From NCBI GenBank assembly GCA_027257055.1, contig JAPVLO010000003.1:10605501-10669500 (forward strand): a stretch of 64,000 nucleotides of DNA. Reading direction: 5' to 3'. The DNA comes from Cephalopachus bancanus. Its lineage: Eukaryota; Chordata; Mammalia; Primates; Tarsiidae. A program made the position numbers and the translations under genes. The notes beneath the pieces were generated by a model, which saw nothing but the letters and a program-made list of their open reading frames with translations, was not told the origin of the DNA and ran no database searches. Below are positions 46,263 through 57,821 of this stretch, piece after piece (within the stretch, counting starts at the first letter, position 1; each line of letters begins with the position of its first letter).

Positions 46263-46399
46263 TTTGTTCAGACACTAGATCTGATTCATGTTTGTACTGG
46301 ACTTTTTACAATTCTTATCACATTTTAGGTATTAAATAAATTAAATAGAACACTTTTTGCTACTTAAGCATTCCAAATCATTAAAAACAAGCACCAATA

Positions 46400-46600
46400 A
46401 AAATAATAATGCTAATGAAAATAGTAGCAAGCACTAGTGCACAAAGGTTTATTCTTTGCACGCATTATCTTATTTTATCTTTGTAAACACCCTGGAGGGA
46501 GATATAATTATCCCCAGTTTGCAGATGAGGAGATTGAGGCTACACAACTGGTAGTAATGAAATAAGATTTTAAACCTAACACTAGAGCTTAACTATCAGT
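46400..46600 (-). mobile_element. MIR SINE, antisense
   Basis: 'caagcactagtgcacaaagg', 'gcattatcttattttatctt', 'aattatccccagtttgcaga' and 'tgaggagattgaggctacac' match antisense MIR. It lies head-to-head with the copy at 46.0 kb. Confidence 0.75.
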
Positions 46601-46602
46601 TA

Positions 46603-46790
46603 GACAGTAGTTCTCAGCATGACTGCACAAGAGTATCACCTAGGGAGCTTTGGCAAAAGCCAATGCCTAGACCTCAAGATAAGATTTAGATTCAAATGAA
46701 CTTAAGTGGGGGCCAGATATTGTTTTTAAAATCCTAGGTGACTCCATATGCAGCCAGGGATTCCATATGTTGACTTCAGGCAACACTGAG
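46603..46790 (+). mobile_element. MER5-type hAT MITE, old
   Basis: 'agttctcagcatgactgcac', 'gagtatcacctagggagctt' and 'ggtgactccatatgcagcca' match the MER5A/MER20 class of hAT-Charlie non-autonomous elements ('ggttctcaaac...atcacctgg...cccaggtgatgctga'). Confidence 0.6.
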
Positions 46791-48714
46791 TGCAAGTAGA
46801 GTTTTGTATCGTAACATAGCTCATGTGTTCCAGCTTCAACTTGTTCAGACTAAATAGCCATTCAATATTCAACCTGGGTGTAGAGAATCCCAACTTTATG
46901 ATTGCTCTAATAAGGGAATTCTGTCAACTCTCTCTAGCAGGTCTGGTTACCTGCAATGGGTGGGTCTGGTGTAACACTCATTCCCAATATCAAAGTTTTA
47001 ATGATTCAAATGATTCAGTCACTTAGTTATTTGCTTATTTAGTGGCCACTCTGCACCCCTGTCAGGAGCAGGATCCCAGGATGAGCACTAGAGAATTAGA
47101 CACAAGTAAGAGAGGAACAGTTCTGGCCTGCAAGATGCTCGTGGCACAGTGAAGAAGGGAGAAGTGTATGCAAAGGACTAAGGTTCAATATGGTTGGTAT
47201 TAAAAGAGAGGCGTTGGGGTGTAGAAACAAAATAAGAAATCTTCTTCCCCATCCTCCCATTTCTCTTGACATTCCTCTCTTACCTCAACCCTTACATTCC
47301 TGCCCACAATGAGATTGCAGTCACTAGGGCCTCAGAGGGATAGGTTTCACAGATATTTCCCAGAATAGCAGAATTGGCTGTGGGTCTGTCTGAGCTCATT
47401 TGTGGGTCTCATCATGAAGAAGCAAAGGAGTACCCACATCTGAAGGGATGTGGAGGAGGGAAGGAGGATAAGTTCTGATGTGCTCGGAAGGTATGGGCAA
47501 ATTCTTTGTGAAAGTCACTCTCCTATGGACCTGGCAGAAAGTCAAAGTGAAAAGATCCTGGATTAAGTTCTGCAACCCAGGGCTGGAATGTACTATTCAT
47601 TACCCCAGAGAGGCAGACATTACTGAACAGAGGGTAAGGAGAAGCTATCATAGAAAAAGAAAGCATAGAGGTCAATTCCAAATATGCTACCTCCTTCATC
47701 AGCTGAAAGGGGCAAGTATGGCTAGGGGTAGAGATAGAGATACAGCCAAAGTCAGCAGCCAAGATCAAGCAGAAATGGAGCCAGGTGCTTGGAGTAAGGC
47801 AGGAGCAAAGAATTTTTGCCGGTATTTGAACTGTGATGCCCAAAGTTCATTTTGGTGATTAATATTTCTATTATATCTGAATGAAGTAATCTAAGCAGAG
47901 GGAAAAGCACATACTAGGTTTAAGGCTTACTGTCAGTAACAATGCTAGAGTGTCAAGTTAGTTTCACCATCAGAGACCTGAGCTTCATCAGGATTACCCT
48001 GTCTTAGAACATGAGGTTCAAAACTGTTAACAGCACCCCAGGTATGCCTGACCCCAACACAAAGGAGAAGAATCATCTCTTCCTTCCACATTCTAGACTT
48101 AGCACCTGGACAATATTCTATTTTCAATCATATTTTTCAGCTGCATTCACAAGATTAGATTCTCTCAAAACCAGGTAAGCTCTGAGTCTTAGTTTATTTT
48201 CATATTGTTACATTTTTCAATGATATCAGTGTGTCTCTGGTTTCCATTACATGTAGCTTCTTTTGGGTCCACACACAGTATTCATGTGCCATTGGTAGAA
48301 CAGGTACATGTCCCCAGAGAATCTCAGAGATATCATGATTGTCCAAGGTGAAAAATCCAGACCCAGGTCTTGGATATTTGTCCTCATGTTCTGGTGCTTT
48401 TTTCATTATTATGAGTATTTTATTCTAAATGGGGACCTGTGAGTTTCAAAACCCATGCCTTGATTTCTAACGTGGCAATGCTAGATAAGCCTGATACTTT
48501 GACTGGAAAATACCAATGTGTGGATCACACAATTACGTTGACAGCTCCAAGCTTTCTCACTACAAGCAAACCTGCTTCTGGTCATTGGTGGCTTGGAATG
48601 AGGTAAAATCGTCTTTTTGCAGCCTGCCTGAATAGCCATGCTGGCATAATGTGCTATGTTGTGAGTTTGGTGATTGTCCAGGTAAACCCAGGGCAGGCAT
48701 CAGGGCTCTGGGAT
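46791..48714. other. Unique-looking intergenic DNA, no gene
   Basis: About 1.9 kb. The 126-codon plus frame (47478-47858) and 106-codon minus frame (47523-47843) overlap each other, are basic and unstructured, and carry no recognised motif. I do not call either a gene. No young repeat. Confidence 0.45.
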
Positions 48715-48900
48715 AAGAGGGGATAAAAACCAGCAGACTTGGTGCTTGAGTGCTAATTCTGCTACATTAGAGTTATGGGACCTGGGGCAAGTCATGTCGC
48801 TTCCTCAAATCTCACTTGTCTTGAATATAAAATGAGTAAAACCTAAGTAGAACTCTTAAAGTAAGTGTGCTAGAAAGAGTTGTATAAATATTTGAGTACT
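48715..48900 (+). mobile_element. MIR SINE, sense
   Basis: 'tgcttgagtgctaattctgc', 'gggacctggggcaagtcatg' and 'cttgaatataaaatgagtaa' match sense MIR. Confidence 0.7.
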
Positions 48901-48934
48901 ACACAAATACGAAGACCTTCAATACAGACTCAAG

Positions 48935-49040
48935 AAATTGCCAATCCGAGTTAGAATCCTGACCTAGCTTGGGCAAGACCATTATGGCTTAATGATCCAG
49001 TTTCTTTATCTGTAAAGTGCGAGTATTAAGATGTGTTCAA
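48935..49040 (+). mobile_element. MIR SINE fragment, sense
   Basis: 'gagttagaatcctgacctag', 'cttgggcaagaccattatgg' and 'tttctttatctgtaaagtgc' match the MIR core. It is a separate copy just downstream of another. Confidence 0.6.
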
Positions 49041-49354
49041 AATCACAGACTTGAAATCTTTGGACTGAAATATTTTTCGTGATGCAGGATTTTTCAAATT
49101 TTATGAAGGTAACAAAATGTGTACTAACATACAAAACCCTCAGAAGGCTCTGGAACAACACTCTGTAATTAAACACATTAATGTTTTATTTTCCAGTGAG
49201 ACTCATCTGTTCATATGTGAGAAAAATAAAAACCATGAATAGCCTCATGTCAGGCCAGATAAGGTTTTGCTGCCAAAGACATTTTCACCAAACTTGCCCA
49301 AACCTTCCCAGAGTTTTCTGAACTGTGGAATTGTAGATAAAGGATTGTAGTATC
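49041..49354. other. Intergenic DNA, nothing recognised
   Basis: No gene or repeat family assigned. Confidence 0.4.
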
Positions 49355-49450
49355 TGCTATCAAGGGTATGAGAATAAAATAAGTTAATATGTGTAAAGGG
49401 CTTAAGTCAATGTCTAGCAGATAGTAATCATTGAATAAATATTAGATATT
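49355..49450 (+). mobile_element. MIR 3' end, sense
   Basis: 'taagttaatatgtgtaaagg', 'gcttaagtcaatgtctagca' and 'atcattgaataaatattaga' match the MIR 3' terminus. It may be the detached end of the preceding MIR. Confidence 0.65.
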
Positions 49451-49944
49451 ATTATTTGTATTACCTTAAGAGTAAAACTAAGAGAGAATGGGACTTCACA
49501 GGTCCTAAATTGCATTTCTCAGATTTTTATTAATTAATGAGCTAATAGATTAGCTAGAGAACTAATCTCTTTTTTTTCTGCAGAGAATATATATTTTTAA
49601 GTCTGAGCTGTAACCACCACTTAAAGGAACAATAGTGTACTTTGAGGATACATCAGCGTGTGTACAACTAAGAAAGAGAGATTGATTACTTGATTCCAGG
49701 CCCAGTGTTTTGTGCTCCATAGCAAAATAGTAACAGGTGGCAAATATGGAGTGTTATACTTTTCTTCTCATGCATTTTCTAAATTTTATCATTTGCACTA
49801 CTAGTATTAGTTTTATAATGAGAAAAAAGGTACATCTTTTTTTAAGCTCTCTCCTGTTTCCTTCTCCTTAGAGAATCAGTTACTTAAAAAAAAGAGAGAG
49901 AGAATTGGTTACTGCTTTGGGCTCCCATTTACAAGACAACCATC
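49451..49944. other. AT-rich intergenic DNA
   Basis: Nothing recognised except a short GA run near 49,891. Confidence 0.4.
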
Positions 49945-50225
49945 AAGCAACCAACTTTTATTGATTGCCTACTATATGCCAGACACTGCAGAAAGTGCTA
50001 AGAAACAAAAAGAAAAAACAGAGACATTACGTGAAAAATCTTCAGCAAAATCACCTCCCATTTGTATAGCAACATATAGTTCATACCATGCTTCAACATA
50101 AATTCTCTCAATAGGTGCTTCTCTCTAGATTAGGGAGTGTATACATTTTGGTCAACATTTTATGAATAAATAAAAGTACTCAAGGTCATTTAGCCTATTC
50201 AGAAACAAAGTTAAACTCAAACTTC
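49945..50225 (-). mobile_element. L2 tail then MIR, antisense, weak
   Basis: 49,945-50,020 reads 'ttgattgcctactatatgcc' and 'agacactgcagaaagtgcta', the antisense L2/MIR 3' signature. 50,060-50,225 has 'aattctctcaataggtgctt' and 'actcaaggtcatttagccta' of antisense MIR type. Confidence 0.45.
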
Positions 50226-50666
50226 TGAGTCACTCGAGTGGTATAACAGAATAAAATAAGTATTCCTCAGAACTTGAAAATCAGTGACATTTTGAGAGAG
50301 GAACACTGGGAAATCAAGTTGTAAATTACTATGACCAACTATATGTAAAATCTTCACCTTGGCAACCAGTAAAAAAGAGGCTAAAAATTTGAGGGGTTCC
50401 AAATGACACTTTTAAAGAGAACCCTCAAAATACTCCAGTTTTTTAAAGCTGGGCATTGATGAACCTAAGGAAGAAAGTTTCAACCAAAGACAGATGTTTG
50501 GAAGAGAGTACTGGAAACAGAAGAAAGGAACGTGGATGTGGTCATCATATATTCAACACAATCAAAGGGGTAAAACTGCAGAAGAGGCACCATCTCAGGT
50601 TAGGGACATCAATAAGAACAAAGCCTCTTTGTTCGGATTCTATACACAAAGGTAACCTTTGTTTTG
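50226..50666. other. Intergenic DNA, nothing recognised
   Basis: A 92-codon plus frame (50456-50734) runs into a microsatellite and is not supported. Confidence 0.4.
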
Positions 50667-50709
50667 TTTTGTGTGTGTGTGTGGTGTGTGTGTGTGTGTG
50701 TGTGTGTAT
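50667..50709. repeat. (TG)n microsatellite, interrupted
   Basis: About 40 bp of GT with one 'gtggtg' interruption, preceded by 'gttttgttttgt'. Confidence 0.9.
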
Positions 50710-52984
50710 AACTTCTCAGAGAATCAGGGTATAGGTTGATGTGTTCCTAGCAACAATCTTAACCGCTTGAAATTTTTTGCTTTGAGTTTGTTTCTTGTGA
50801 CTTTTGTTAGAAGAAACTGGTCTCCACGAAGCTGATTGGTGCTAGCTGCACTGCCTCAGACAAATTTAGGAATCAACAAAGCAAAGGTTGGTTCCTCATT
50901 CAAACAAGGAACTATTATCTTAGTCCTTGTCCAAGCATCCTGCCTACCTTCTTAATGACATCTCGACTTCTTCATGTTCTTACTACCTAGCATCTGAGTC
51001 AATGGTTCCATCTGTTCCTTCAAACTAGGTCTTCCAATCTCACACAGCTATCTCTGAGCAAAAGGAGCTGGGCCTGCCTGCTCTTGTTAAAAGGAAGAGA
51101 ATCATTCAAATTTTTTCTGCATTCTTCTGCCCCAGATAACCCTCCCTAATTTGAGGTTGGCTGGAAATCTGGAAATCCTTATTCTTATCAGGAGAATTTC
51201 CACTGCTAAAGGGGAGGGCGCACTAGGCCACATCCTGTGTTCCGAGGATCAAAAAAGTCAATTGCAATACTTTGGAGTCAAACAAAGTCAGGGATTTTCT
51301 TAAGGGATTCGAAAAACTGGCTGGGACAACAGGCTCACTGTATTTTTTTTCTTGTTCCTTCCTCCTTTGCTCTGCAGAAGTCCCATTGCCCCAGGCTCCA
51401 CAGTGGACAAATTTTCCATTTGCAAAGTTCTTCCCATGGACTACCAAAACTCTTGGCCTGGCTCCTGACTTAAAAGTCTTTGGAGCCTCAGGTGATCAAA
51501 CTACTACTTTATAGGCTTGGAGCCCTCAGTGTCTATACAGCACAGCCCCAGGGGCCTGGGAGATACTTGCTTGTGTTTCAGAATGTGTAGAGGTAGACTG
51601 CACTCAGGGGATTTGTTCATTTTAGCAAACTTGGCAGAACTTCCCTGCGTGACCTAAATAGAATATCTTCCTCTACATAAAGCATGCATCAGGGTATTTC
51701 CTGATTTATTCATGAAAGGTTTGCTTTACAAAGGCCTCAGGAACTGTGCAATCTCAAAATACATGATACATAGGCCTGGATACCAGAGTGGCATTTGTAC
51801 AAATTGCTGTGATAGATGGGCTGTGCAGTATGGTTGCAAAGTTGGAGCAATTTAAATACCCACTGTTGGGGGTTACTCTTTCAGAGGAGGAAATGAGACC
51901 CAACCTGCAGATTGTTGGCAATATTATGGAGAAGTGTTCTCTCTCTGTAATGAATAATTGATCAAGAAATGGAAAAAGAATTGAATGAAATTCATGTGCA
52001 CTAAGTGGGGACATTGAATCTTTACCTGCTAATTATTTATTGGCTCATTCATTCATTCTCAACTAGAGGATTAACCGGTCAGCAGCTGGCATGATGAGTT
52101 CCATTGAGGGTACATAATAATAGGTACATATGGGCTCATAAGGACAACAGGATGTAATATTTGAAATCCAATCACTCTTGAGAATTCGGCTTCCACTTTT
52201 ACCAGGGGAGTGGGGTTATCAATCTCTCACCTAAGAGAGAAAGAAAGACAGATTTCTCCCAATCAAAGGCAGGTATTTTCAGGTGAGTCCACTCTACTCT
52301 TTCTGATCATGGGTTTATCGAATGCTTCAGTATTTTCATGCTGGGATATTTTTAACAGCACAGCAGATGGACCTTGGTTGTTTGCAAAGAAGTTTTATTT
52401 TGGAGTTTGTGAAGAGATTGGGGTTAGTGTACAATAAAGTGAAAGTGACGTTTGTAAAGACGGTGCGAGCAGAATGCCAGGATCCATTACCCTGATAACC
52501 CCACAAACAGACTGGCAGCCTCCATTGGTGAACTGCTGCTCAAATCCCATCAGTGTTACTTGCAGGATGCATCACCACTTTGTGGCATCTTTCCAACGGT
52601 TTTCACATGCCAACAACTCATTCTAACTAGGACAAGGAGATACTGTGCCACAAACTTTGCTTTGGTACCTAGAACTTTAGGTAGTTCCGGACCTGGTTCC
52701 TTCTCCGTATTTTGTAGTCATGGACATTCATTGGCAGTGATGAGAAGGATAGTCAGGGACAAGGTCTTGAATCTGAATCCCCAGGGCTAAAGTGAGAGAA
52801 CAAAGTGGTGTGACAATGGCAGAAAGAGAGGTGAGTGTAAGTTGAGCCACCTGGGGCTGATGCTTCTCTTTGGATGGACATTACCAGGGCAATCTGGATC
52901 TCTGATGGTAAGGTAAAAAAGACTTTCTGGGAAGGATCTCCCAAAAAGAGAACCCCTCCAGAGGACAGTATTTGAATGAATTAA
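50710..52984. other. Unique-looking intergenic DNA, no gene
   Basis: About 2.3 kb with no firm repeat call and moderate GC. Several 60-86-codon frames conflict across strands, and none shows a motif, a usable start context or splice-like borders that would support an exon. Confidence 0.45.
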
Positions 52985-53130
52985 CCTTCAGTGATTTCCC
53001 ATGACCCAGAAGATTAAGTTCAAATCCTCAATACAGATTCTAGTTCCTTCACCATCTGGCCCCTGACTAACCTTGAGTTTTTTCATTGTCCCTAAACATG
53101 TGTTCTGCCCCTTCCAAGCTGTCCTTTGTT
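52985..53130 (+). mobile_element. L2 fragment, sense
   Basis: 'ttcccatgacccagaagatt', 'agttcaaatcctcaatacag' and 'ccttcaccatctggcccctg' match the sense L2 'ataaaatccaaactcctta...tctggcccctgcctacc' segment. Confidence 0.65.
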
Positions 53131-53139
53131 CCCCAGTGG

Positions 53140-53345
53140 TAATGATAGCCAACATTTACCCAGACCTTTAAAATGCATTTCATCATTTAATCTTCAGAGC
53201 AATCTCTGAAGATCCTCAGTTTACAAATGAGGAAACAAAAGCACAAAGGTTATAAAACTGGGTCACAAAACTACTAGGAAGGCTGGGGTTAGAAGACAGT
53301 GTGACCCCATAGCCAACTCTTAATTACATCACTACACCATGTCTC
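53140..53345 (-). mobile_element. MIR SINE, antisense
   Basis: 'gccaacatttacccagacct', 'tcatttaatcttcagagcaa', 'tcagtttacaaatgaggaaa' and 'cacaaaggttataaaactgg' are clear antisense MIR boxes. It separates two L2 stretches. Confidence 0.85.
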
Positions 53346-53444
53346 CTTTTCTGGATGAGAAAATATGTCTAGACTTTACCAACATTGCTTTTTCATAGGA
53401 GTGATTGACCTTTCTCCTTATTTACCTGGTTTAAAAAACATCTC

Positions 53445-53786
53445 TTCAAGACCGTATGGTATTCAGCTGTTTCTGTGATAGATCATTAAGTATGATGATC
53501 TCCAACTCCATCCAGTTTATTGTAATGATTTTGTTCTTCTGTATTGTAATACATGTTCTCACTTGTAAGTGGGACGTGGACGTTAATCACAATAGCACAA
53601 GGGAGGGATCAGCAGTCACTGGATGCTGCCGGAGGAGTGGGCACGAGATAACACAAAGGGTACCTGATCCTAAACCAGGGGAAGTGAGGACCAGTTGGAG
53701 GCCTAAACTTCACCTGCATGCAGACTACATATATACCTAATTCTGACTTGTGCCCCACATCTCTATACTAAAATAAATTTATTTTT
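53445..53786 (+). mobile_element. L1 3' end with 5' inversion (twin-priming type)
   Basis: 53,446-53,540 is the reverse complement of L1 sequence ('gatctccaactccatccagt', 'gtaatgattttgttcttct'), and from about 53,541 the immediately following L1 segment runs in the sense direction ('acatgttctcacttgtaagt') to the 3' UTR and an A-rich end. The short repeat aaaacatctc brackets it (53435-53444 and 53787-53796). The structure fits the twin-priming model of L1 integration. Confidence 0.8.
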
Positions 53787-53824
53787 AAAACATCTCGTTG
53801 TAGCTAAAAACTGACCTTCTATGT

Positions 53825-54328
53825 GATGCTGCAATCTCCTGAGAATATACCTGTAGGAACTGAAATCACTCTATGAACAGGATACCTGCACACGCATGTT
53901 TATTTCAGCATTGTTCACAATAGCAAAAACATGGAACCAACCGTGCTGCCCATAGAAAGAGGACTGGATAAAAAAAAAAAATTGCAGTCCATGTACATGA
54001 TGGAATATTACGCAGCCATAAAGAAGGACAAAATTATGAACTTCACAGCAACTTGGATGGACTTAGAGTCTATAATACTGAGTGATCTATCACAGAAACA
54101 AATAACTGAGTATCATAAGCGGACTTTGAACAATTATCGTAATACTATAAGAAAAGGATTGCCAGGGAAGGGGGTACAGGATTGGCAATAGTGGGAATCT
54201 GCCGGGTGGGGGGGAGGATACCTTATCAACAAGGGTATCTGCACGATGAATATTTGTATACCTAACCCTGAAATGTACCCCACATCTTTAAAATAAAAAA
54301 TTTAAAAATTTAAAAAATAAATAAAAAT
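53825..54328 (+). mobile_element. L1 3' end, second adjacent copy
   Basis: Sense L1 from the end of ORF2 ('cagcattgttcacaatagca', 'tgatggaatattacgcagcc') through the 3' UTR ('acctaaccctgaaatgtacc') to a patterned A-rich tail. It lies only about 40 bp after another L1 of the same 3' UTR type. An 86-codon frame here (53931-54191) is an ORF2 C-terminal scrap. Confidence 0.9.
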
Positions 54329-54337
54329 AAAACATCT

Positions 54338-54520
54338 TTGTTCATCAAGACCTTCAAGATCAAATACACCCTTCTCTGGATGTCTTTCCTGGCCCCTCCA
54401 GCCACAGGTCATGACTTTCTCCTTGAAGCTCCCTTCATATAGACCCACAGCCCACACCGTATTGCAGGGCAGCACCTCCTCACATCATGCATCTGTTCTG
54501 CGCCTGTCTGGCTCTGTGTG
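54338..54520 (+). mobile_element. L2 fragment, sense, right of the L1 pair
   Basis: 'caagaccttcaagatcaaat', 'cttctctggatgtctttcct' and 'ctccttgaagctcccttcat' look like L2 and probably continue the L2 seen at 52,985-53,130 and up to 53,434, split by a MIR and two L1s. Confidence 0.45.
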
Positions 54521-55764
54521 AAGATTCCTCAGACCTTTCTCCCAGATGAATCAGAGCTCCAAGACAGTGAGCAGCAAGCCAGTAATGGCCAACTCCACGA
54601 ATCCAGGGATAGCTCAGGATCCAGGCAATGAGTGTACCCAAATGCCATGGAGCATTTCATGAGTAGCTCTGCAGACAGGTTCAGACCAGTGCCTGTCTGC
54701 CACATTCCTGCCATTATCATTAACTGCACCTCATGGTGACTTCCCTCAAAATGTGAGCCAGCGCCTGCCTGTCTGATAACCCAGCTTCCTTCTGGAAAGG
54801 ATTTCCTTTGGCCTGAGTGCATACCTGGCCCTTCAAGAGTTAACCACGAGGCAGCTAGATCAGTAGAACATGAGGTTTCCATTAACCGGTGGTATGCAGA
54901 CCAGTGGCACGAGCATGGATTATGCAGTAATAAAAACACACTGTGCAGAATTTATGTCAGAGGTTCACTCTCTCCTTCCCAGCATCCTTCCCCGGCACAG
55001 AGAAGCCAGGCTCTTATTGCTCTGGCTCTGGATTATAGCAAAAGTTGGTATTCGACTTTTCTCCCCAACTTGCTTTAATCGTGCTGGGTGTGCTCATCTT
55101 GTCCCCTAATGACACATGGAAAGAAAGAGTGCCAGAAGAATTCATTCCTTCTCCATGGTTGAATCCTAGGAGAACCAGTTGGACTACAGAGTAAGAAAGC
55201 ATGAAGGAGACAGAAGAAAGGAAAGGGTCAGGGAAAAGAAAATGTGGGAAAGACAGAGGCGAGAGAGTAAGAAAGATGGCAGAGAATGAGACATTTAGGA
55301 AAAGAGAGTTGGAAAGAACATTGGGGGATTCTGAAACCATTTCTTTTGGAAGAAATGATATTCACACCTATGGAGAATTCATTCTATGGATGGCAGTGTG
55401 CTGAACTCTTTATAGTATATTATTTCATAGAGTTTTACATACTTTCAGTAACTTGTCATGCAAATCATACACCTAGTCAGGGCAGGATGTTTCCAAACAA
55501 GGTCTCTCTGGGTCTAAATATTCTAATTTCCCTTTTTTAGTTATGAGGTTTCCCAGGCACACAAGAGGGCTTCATTTTCAATTGCAGGTAAGAAGTCATT
55601 TGATAATATTTCTTCCTTGGAGACAGAAGATGGAAAAGATCAAATGTTAGAACACAGTCCTCTGTGGCATCTCTCAGACGTTCTGCCCCATGTCTCACCT
55701 TCCTAAGAAGGTGGGCAGCTTTCTGAGCAGAGGTCACTCTGGAGTTCAGAAACTCTTATTCAGA
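54521..55764. other. Unique-looking intergenic DNA, no gene
   Basis: The 136-codon minus frame (54529-54939) is the longest here but lacks any motif and is overlapped by plus frames. A purine-rich stretch at 55,195-55,320 produces charged frames (KETEERKGSGKRK). No gene is called. Confidence 0.45.
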
Positions 55765-56350
55765 TCATAGTTATTTCCTAAGCACCTACTATGTGTCAAG
55801 TCCTGTGATGCTGACAATGAAGAAATTATAAATAGAACAGCATCTTCCTTGTAGAGTTCACAGTCTCCTTAGGGTGCCTGAAAGACACACAAGCAAAGGA
55901 GTATAAATGCTATGATGATGGTTTGTACAAAGGTCCAAAGCAAAAGAAGAGACCAAACTTGGGAGGATGCAGGAAGACTAGATGGAGAAGTGGGATGAGG
56001 CAGAGTAAGGAAGACATTCCCAAAGCCTCAGAGAGTACAAGGCAGATTTGGATAATAGAAAGTAGTTGGCTGTGGATGAAGAGTGGTTTTCCACTCTAGC
56101 TGCACATTACAATCATAGGCAGAGATTTAAAATATACAGATGCTTGGAGCCCACCCCAAAAATCTCTGGAAATACTGCCTGAGCATAAAAAATATATTTA
56201 AAAACCCCTCCAGGTGAACAGCATATACTGGGGTAAAAGTGGGAGATGAGTCTGGAGCCTAAGGAAGGACACAGAGATGAAAGGCCTTGGATGCCACTCT
56301 AAGCAGTTTGAACTTCCCCTGTGGACTTGCAAAGTTTTTAAACAGGGAAG
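55765..56350 (-). mobile_element. L2 LINE 3' region, antisense, split by MER5
   Basis: 'cctaagcacctactatgtgt', 'gtagagttcacagtctcctt' and 'gaagacattcccaaagcctc' on the left, and 'gaaaggccttggatgccact', 'taaacagggaagtgacctta' on the right, are successive parts of reverse-complement L2. Confidence 0.75.
56080..56215 (+). mobile_element. MER5A-type MITE nested in L2
   Basis: 'tgcacattacaatcataggc', 'gatgcttggagcccacccca' and 'ctgcctgagcataaaaaata' match the MER5A core ('tgcatcagaatcacctgg...ctgggccccaccccagag'). It interrupts the L2, so it is younger than it. Confidence 0.65.
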
Positions 56351-57189
56351 TGACCTTACTTATAGGAAATGAGTCAGCACAATGGTAAAGCTTTGGTAGT
56401 CTGAGCCTCAGGGGAAATTCTGGCTTCATCTTCTCTGAGAGCCAAACCACCTGTGCTTACTAAGACAAAATTGATTTAACTCTTCTTTTGGTAGATGCAG
56501 CCAGAAGGCTTGGGTCATGCCGGGGAAACCCATGCCCGGTAGTCATGAGATTCAGGTTCTGATCCACCTGTAGGTACTAACTTGCTGAGGTACCTTGGCT
56601 ACGTACGTCCTTCTTCCTCTCTGGCCTTCAGCTCCCCACCCCAATCAATCAGGAGATTAAACAAATCTTTGCTTCCCTATCAGACTGGCAGTATCTGATT
56701 GCTTTGTTTTGTTTTTAGCCAAAATGTTTTGCGGAATTTTACATTTCACGTAGCAATAAAAACAATTTCTGTTAATCAACCAGATCTAGGTTAGGAGAAT
56801 TAGGGAGAATTAAACTAGGCATTTTAAACAGTTAGTGCTTTCTTGTTTTCTTTGGGCTCTGACAGGATGTCAGTTGCTTTCCTAATATATTCTATCTGTA
56901 GGGACATTGCTCAGGTCAAGATTCTTCTCAAATGATCTACTTCTCCCTCATCAGAATCTTCAGGAATCAATGACCCACTCTGTATTGTTGAGATGGAGAA
57001 TTTGGAGAAACCTTCTCATACCAGCTGGCCTCGAGTCAAGAGTAGCACCATCTTGAAGAAGGTCCCTAACAGGACTCCCTACTTTGGGCATTTCCTGCCC
57101 TAATCCACTCACATCAGGCCTAGCAGAGCCTTTCAAAGTTGCTGTAATCAATTTTCAATAGTCCCTCATTGCCCTGGACATAGACAAGT
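56351..57189. other. Unique-looking intergenic DNA
   Basis: No gene. A possible decayed MIR lies near 56,540-56,690 ('gagattcaggttctgatcca'), too weak to call. Confidence 0.4.
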
Positions 57190-57725
57190 TATCTGATATG
57201 GCACAATCCTCCCTTTGAATTCATCTGATTCTCCAACCTCATTTTCTAACAGTGTTTTACAGTGCCCTGAACACCAGGATCATAGAACTGCTCACCCTTT
57301 TCACAGACATCTAAATTCTTTCATGATTACAATCCTCAACTTATTTAGTTCCCTCTTTTGGAATGCTTTCCTCTCACCTTTTCTACCTGGAAAACTTTTA
57401 CTTATTCATAGGCCCAGCTTAAATGTCACTTTCTTCATTGAGAACCTAACCTGTGTTTCAAGAAAAATGACAGATGCTTAGAGGATGAATAAAACAAAAT
57501 TCTTTAGTAATGACTCTGTTCCCTGTACTCTCTGCACCTTGTTTTGACTTTGTCATTTTGTGGTGATTATCCATTTATGTTTCTGGATCACTGTCTAGAC
57601 TGTAAACTCTTAAGAGCCAGAGGGCCTCTTATTTATGTTTGTGTTCATATCACAGAGCACAGTGCCTGGCAAAAAGTTGCAACTGAATGGATATCTGCTG
57701 AATGAATGAATAAACGAATAGATGA
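57190..57725 (+). mobile_element. L2 LINE 3' end, sense
   Basis: 'cttttggaatgctttcctct', 'cttaaatgtcactttcttca', 'gtctagactgtaaactctta', 'cagagcacagtgcctggcaa' and terminal 'gctgaatgaatgaataaacg' follow the sense L2 order to its terminus. Confidence 0.8.
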
Positions 57726-57785
57726 TTAATGTGTTTGATAAATAAATGAGTGCATAAGTGTAGCAAGCAGAGCGAGGACTGCTGT

Positions 57786-57821
57786 AACTCTTGGGACTGT
57801 CACAACTCTTGGAACTGTCAC
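57786..57821. repeat. 18-bp tandem duplication
   Basis: aactcttgggactgtcac at 57786-57803 is followed directly by the same 18 bases with one G-to-A change at 57804-57821. Confidence 0.95.

Noticed and set aside
47478..47858. 126-codon plus and 106-codon minus frames over the same DNA
   Set aside because: Basic, unstructured sequences on conflicting strands. Nothing beyond length argues for coding.
54529..54939. 136-codon minus-strand frame
   Set aside because: No recognisable family features, overlapped by plus-strand frames. Not supported as a gene.
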